From: Erythrobacter sp. 3-20A1M
Lineage (GTDB): Bacteria; Pseudomonadota; Alphaproteobacteria; Sphingomonadales; Sphingomonadaceae
DNA length: 64,000 nucleotides
Direction: 5' to 3'
NCBI RefSeq assembly: GCF_018636735.1
Contig: NZ_CP045200.1
Span: 310,001-374,000, forward strand
Both the position numbers and the translations under genes were made by a program. The notes beneath the pieces were generated by a model. The model was not told where the DNA came from, did no database searches, and saw nothing but the letters and a program-made list of their open reading frames with translations. Within the stretch, counting starts at the first letter, position 1. Each line of letters begins with the position of its first letter. Shown here piece after piece: positions 61,312 to 64,000 of the stretch.

Positions 61312-61445
61312 AAGTTCTTCGCGCCTCCACGGACGCGTCCCCCTTCCCGACCCGATCCATTCGCAAACAATGGACGCTCAACGTTAGGAATGGGTAAACA
61401 GCCGGGTGCCGGTCCCGGATAATTCGGTCTGCGAGACGGAAGAAA

Positions 61446-63224
61446 TCAGGCCACGGCGGTCAACCGGGTTTCAGACGGGCCGAACACGCTGTCGGCGTGG
61501 ACCGGGCGCGACATGAAATAGCCCTGCCCCTCGTCGCAGCCCCATTCGCCCAACATGTCGAAGACGTCGCGGTTCTCGATGCCTTCGGCCACCACGCGGT
61601 AGCCCAGGTCGTGTCCCATCGTGATCATCGTCCGGACCAGCGAGCTATCCCGCGTGGAATTGGCCATGTCACGGACGAAGGCCTGATCGATCTTCAGCAC
61701 CGACACGGGAAGCTTCTGAAGATAGGACAGGTTGCTGTACCCGGTTCCGAAATCGTCGATCGCGATCGAAACGCCGTGGTCGCGCAAGTGGCGCAGTTGA
61801 TCGATGACGCGGTCCGCGTCGCGCACGATGGCGCTTTCGGTAAACTCCAGCTCCAGATCCGCCGGGTTCACGCCCGCCCCGCAAGCGGCGGCGAGTAAAC
61901 GCTCGGCAAAGTCCTCTTCGTCGAGATTCATGGCAGACGCGTTGATCGACATCGCATGGGGCTTCCCAGCCAGCATCCATGATCGCGCCTGTCCGATCGC
62001 CTGCCCGACGACCCATTCGGTCATCGAACGACCGAGTGCGGTCTGTTCAACCAGAGGAACGAACTCGCCGGGCGAAATCGCGCCCAGTTGGGGATGGTTC
62101 CAACGCAGTAGCGCCTCGACCCCTGTATGCCGACCGGAAGCAAGCTCGATCCGGGGTTGATAGACCAGGCTCAGCTGATCGGGGCTTTGCAGCGCCGTGC
62201 CGAAATCGTTCAGCAGGGCAAAGCGCCGGCCATTGCGTTGATCGCTGGCCGGATTGTACCGCGCTCGACCGGAAGAGGTTTCCCGCGCGTCGTCGGCGGC
62301 GCCGGAGGCGCGGTGGAAGACATCGCGGGCGGAAACCTCTCCGATCGTGAAATCGAAAACGCCGATGGAAGGATCGGCGGTGATCGGGACCCCCTCGCAC
62401 GAGAGCGGCTCTTTCAGCGCGGCGACGATGCGATCCGCCAGCGCGTAACTTTCGAGCAAATCGCCTTCGATCAGGACCGCACAGCGGGTCCTGCCGGTAT
62501 GGAATACCCGGGCGCCTTCACCCGCGGCATTGGTGACGGCGGAAAGTGCCTGTTGCATGATCATGCTGACACTTTCGCTCCCCATGACGCGCACGGTGTA
62601 ATCGGCACGCGTCGGCGATAGCACATCGATGGAAAGGAGCGCTGCGGGCTTGCCCGCCGCGTGCGAGGCCAGGCTTTCCACCTCTTCGCGCAGCCGCAGC
62701 TGGTTGGGATGGCCGGTTCCGGCGTCGACTTGTCCGACGCGGTTCTGGAGATCGATCTGGCTCATCACCAGGCCTGCCAGATCCTGCAGAACCTCGCCCT
62801 CGCCCTCGCGCAGATCGCGGGCTTCTTCATCGACCACGCATAACGTGCCCAGGCCGTGGCCGTCCCGCGTGAACAGGGGCGCGCCGGCGTAGAAACGGAT
62901 ACCGGCCTTAGCGAGCGGGGAGCCGATGAAACGCTCGTCCTCGTTCAGATCGCGCACGACGAAAACACCGTCGCCCTCGATCGCGTAGGAGCACGGCGCC
63001 TGTTCGCGCGGAATCTCGGTCAGATCGACGCCGACCTTGCTCTTGAACCACTGGCGATCGCGATCGGTCAGCGAAATGGTCGACACGGGCGCCTTCAGGA
63101 GTTGGCTGGCCAACCGGGTCAGGCGATCGAAACTGTCACTGGGCGGGCTGTCGAGCAGCTTCAGATCGCGCAGCGCATTCAGGCGCGCTTCCTCGTTGAC
63201 AGTATGGTCGAGCAGCTTTTCCAT
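61446..63224 (-). CDS. GAF-(degenerate GGDEF)-EAL c-di-GMP phosphodiesterase
   Basis: Predicted cytoplasmic c-di-GMP phosphodiesterase, 592 aa. Residues ~1-160 form a GAF sensor (DSFDRLTRLASQLLKAPVST, GTLCVVDEEARDL). Residues ~190-320 follow the GGDEF fold but the active-site loop has become VFHTGRTRCAVLIEG, so no cyclase activity is expected. The C-terminal EAL domain is intact: TGVEALLRWNHP, ELEFTESAIV, IDDFGTGYSNLSYLQ, LKIDQAFV and AEGIENRD. It pairs with the adjacent diguanylate cyclase as a possible make-and-break unit. Confidence 0.93.
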   Translation of the reverse strand: MEKLLDHTVNEEARLNALRDLKLLDSPPSDSFDRLTRLASQLLKAPVSTISLTDRDRQWFKSKVGVDLTEIPREQAPCSYAIEGDGVFVVRDLNEDERFIGSPLAKAGIRFYAGAPLFTRDGHGLGTLCVVDEEARDLREGEGEVLQDLAGLVMSQIDLQNRVGQVDAGTGHPNQLRLREEVESLASHAAGKPAALLSIDVLSPTRADYTVRVMGSESVSMIMQQALSAVTNAAGEGARVFHTGRTRCAVLIEGDLLESYALADRIVAALKEPLSCEGVPITADPSIGVFDFTIGEVSARDVFHRASGAADDARETSSGRARYNPASDQRNGRRFALLNDFGTALQSPDQLSLVYQPRIELASGRHTGVEALLRWNHPQLGAISPGEFVPLVEQTALGRSMTEWVVGQAIGQARSWMLAGKPHAMSINASAMNLDEEDFAERLLAAACGAGVNPADLELEFTESAIVRDADRVIDQLRHLRDHGVSIAIDDFGTGYSNLSYLQKLPVSVLKIDQAFVRDMANSTRDSSLVRTMITMGHDLGYRVVAEGIENRDVFDMLGEWGCDEGQGYFMSRPVHADSVFGPSETRLTAVA

Positions 63225-63418
63225 GAAGACCCCGTTACGTACAAGCCGCAGTGTCGAGCCAAGCTGTTAAAAATCCATTTAAATCGGTTGCATTTCAGAA
63301 CGATAAGGGGGCCCTGTGCGAGGCTCGTTTCCCGTGGCTCGGCTTGCAGTTTCAGGAAGCAGCGAACCGGTATAGGGCCGCGATATGACGAAGATTCGCG
63401 AAGCTGGGGGCATCCGCG

Positions 63419-63904
63419 ATGCAGATTGAAACCGACATCCGGAACTGGCCGGACGGAGCGTGGGAGGAACTGGCGCGCCAGGCGGCAGATGCCGCCGTAC
63501 AGGTGGAGCCTGCGCTGGGAAATCCGCGGCTCGAGGCGAGCGTATTGTTCACTTCCGATACCGAGGTTCACACGCTCAACCGCGAATGGCGCGACAGGGA
63601 CAAGCCGACTAACGTGCTGTCCTTCCCCATGCTGGAACGCGACGAACTGCTTTCTCTGCCACCGGATGGCCCGCCCGAACTGCTCGGCGATATCGCACTG
63701 GCGCACGAGACCTGCGCGCGCGAGGCGGCGGAAAAGGCTATCTCGCTGGCGGATCATGCGACGCACCTGATCGTGCACGGCCTGCTGCATCTCGCCGGCC
63801 ACGATCATGTCGACAGCGACGATCAGGCCGAGGCGATGGAGGCGCTGGAGATCAAGGCGCTTGCACTGATGGGCCTTGCCGACCCATATGGGGATCGCAA
63901 CTGA
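63419..63904 (+). CDS. ybeY: Endoribonuclease YbeY (rRNA maturation factor)
   Basis: Metal-dependent RNase in 16S rRNA 3'-end maturation and ribosome quality control, 161 aa. The metal motif HGxLHxxGxDH is seen in LIVHGLLHLAGHDHVDSDDQ, preceded by ELLGDIALAHETC. The start is ATG 63419. It is followed 20 bp later by a corC-like gene, as usual, but is separated from phoH by the two c-di-GMP genes. Confidence 0.96.
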   Translation: MQIETDIRNWPDGAWEELARQAADAAVQVEPALGNPRLEASVLFTSDTEVHTLNREWRDRDKPTNVLSFPMLERDELLSLPPDGPPELLGDIALAHETCAREAAEKAISLADHATHLIVHGLLHLAGHDHVDSDDQAEAMEALEIKALALMGLADPYGDRN

Positions 63905-63924
63905 CGGGAGTGCATTAAGGGGCC

Positions 63925-64000
63925 ATGCCCGAGACCGATTCCTCCGCCGGAGACGCGGACAGTAGAGGCGGGCTTTGGCTCGCCATCCGCAAATTGTTCG
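63925..64000 (+). CDS. CorC/HlyC-like transporter-associated protein, N-terminal fragment
   Basis: Only the first 25 codons are in the window (MPETDSSAGDADSRGGLWLA then IRKLF). The charged start followed by LWLAIRKLF and the position 20 bp after ybeY match the CBS-domain CorC/YbeX (HlyC-type) protein usually found here. The gene runs off the right edge, so this rests mainly on synteny. Confidence 0.6.
   Translation, partial: MPETDSSAGDADSRGGLWLAIRKLF

Overview
The window is high-GC bacterial chromosome from an alphaproteobacterium of the order Sphingomonadales, most likely family Erythrobacteraceae. The support is the PEPxxWA-type C-terminal sorting tails, a MucR-type regulator of the sphingomonad form, a Fur protein lacking the CxxC zinc sites, a type III polyketide synthase operon, and the housekeeping order NifU-like / nitroreductase / tsaB / rimI / mucR / fur / plsC / miaB / phoH / ybeY / corC. 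No insertion sequence, prophage, integrase or CRISPR array is visible.

Layout. 1-5604 (minus strand): str operon rpsL-rpsG-fusA-tuf, then rpsJ, which starts the S10 operon running off the left edge. 5605-13410 (minus): a SRAP DNA-repair protein, three Tad-pilus pseudopilin/TadG genes, a LysR regulator, apaG, an amino-acid dehydrogenase and metZ. 13527-19376: a membrane GT39-like glycosyltransferase facing a GT2-GtrA protein, then leuB, a frameshifted recO, a UbiK-like protein, TspO and TlyA. 19402-21868: a lipoprotein, an isolated structured small RNA/small ORF, and a divergent oxidoreductase/TetR pair with a near-ideal operator. 21956-23655: a small unknown protein and ilvE. 23657-31001 (minus): a run of seven closely spaced genes, topoisomerase IB / CinA / NadE / EamA exporter / type III PKS / methyltransferase / flavoprotein. 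31089-39998 (plus): tRNA-Gln and a complete chemotaxis operon (MCP, STAS, CheA, CheR, CheB, CheD, CheY, CheW, a degenerate second CheB, a 102-aa unknown). 39992-43013 (minus): an iron module (TonB-dependent receptor and PiuC-like dioxygenase), each gene behind a Fur-like box. 43061-47814 (minus): an aspartic protease, ergothioneine genes egtD and egtB, and class II DAHP synthase. 47916-50899: an M16 peptidase broken by a frameshift. 50980-64000: the conserved housekeeping block, with two accessory insertions. PEP-CTERM genes plus a lipoprotein sit between miaB and phoH, and two c-di-GMP genes on the opposite strand sit between phoH and ybeY.

Most notable observations: (1) an orphan 18-codon ORF at 20153 whose ribosome-binding site is complementary to about 15 nt of the 16S rRNA 3' end, followed by three hairpins, two of which carry TTCCT in the loop; (2) a terminator-like structure inside the rpsJ leader and strong hairpins between rpsL and rpsG, both candidate autoregulatory sites; (3) ribosomal protein S12 carrying Arg at position 88; (4) a CheB paralogue without its catalytic Ser and His; (5) single-base frameshifts in recO and the M16 peptidase that look alike and could be sequencing errors; (6) a type III PKS-methyltransferase-flavoprotein operon. 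All functional statements rest on reading motifs and gene order; no database search was run.
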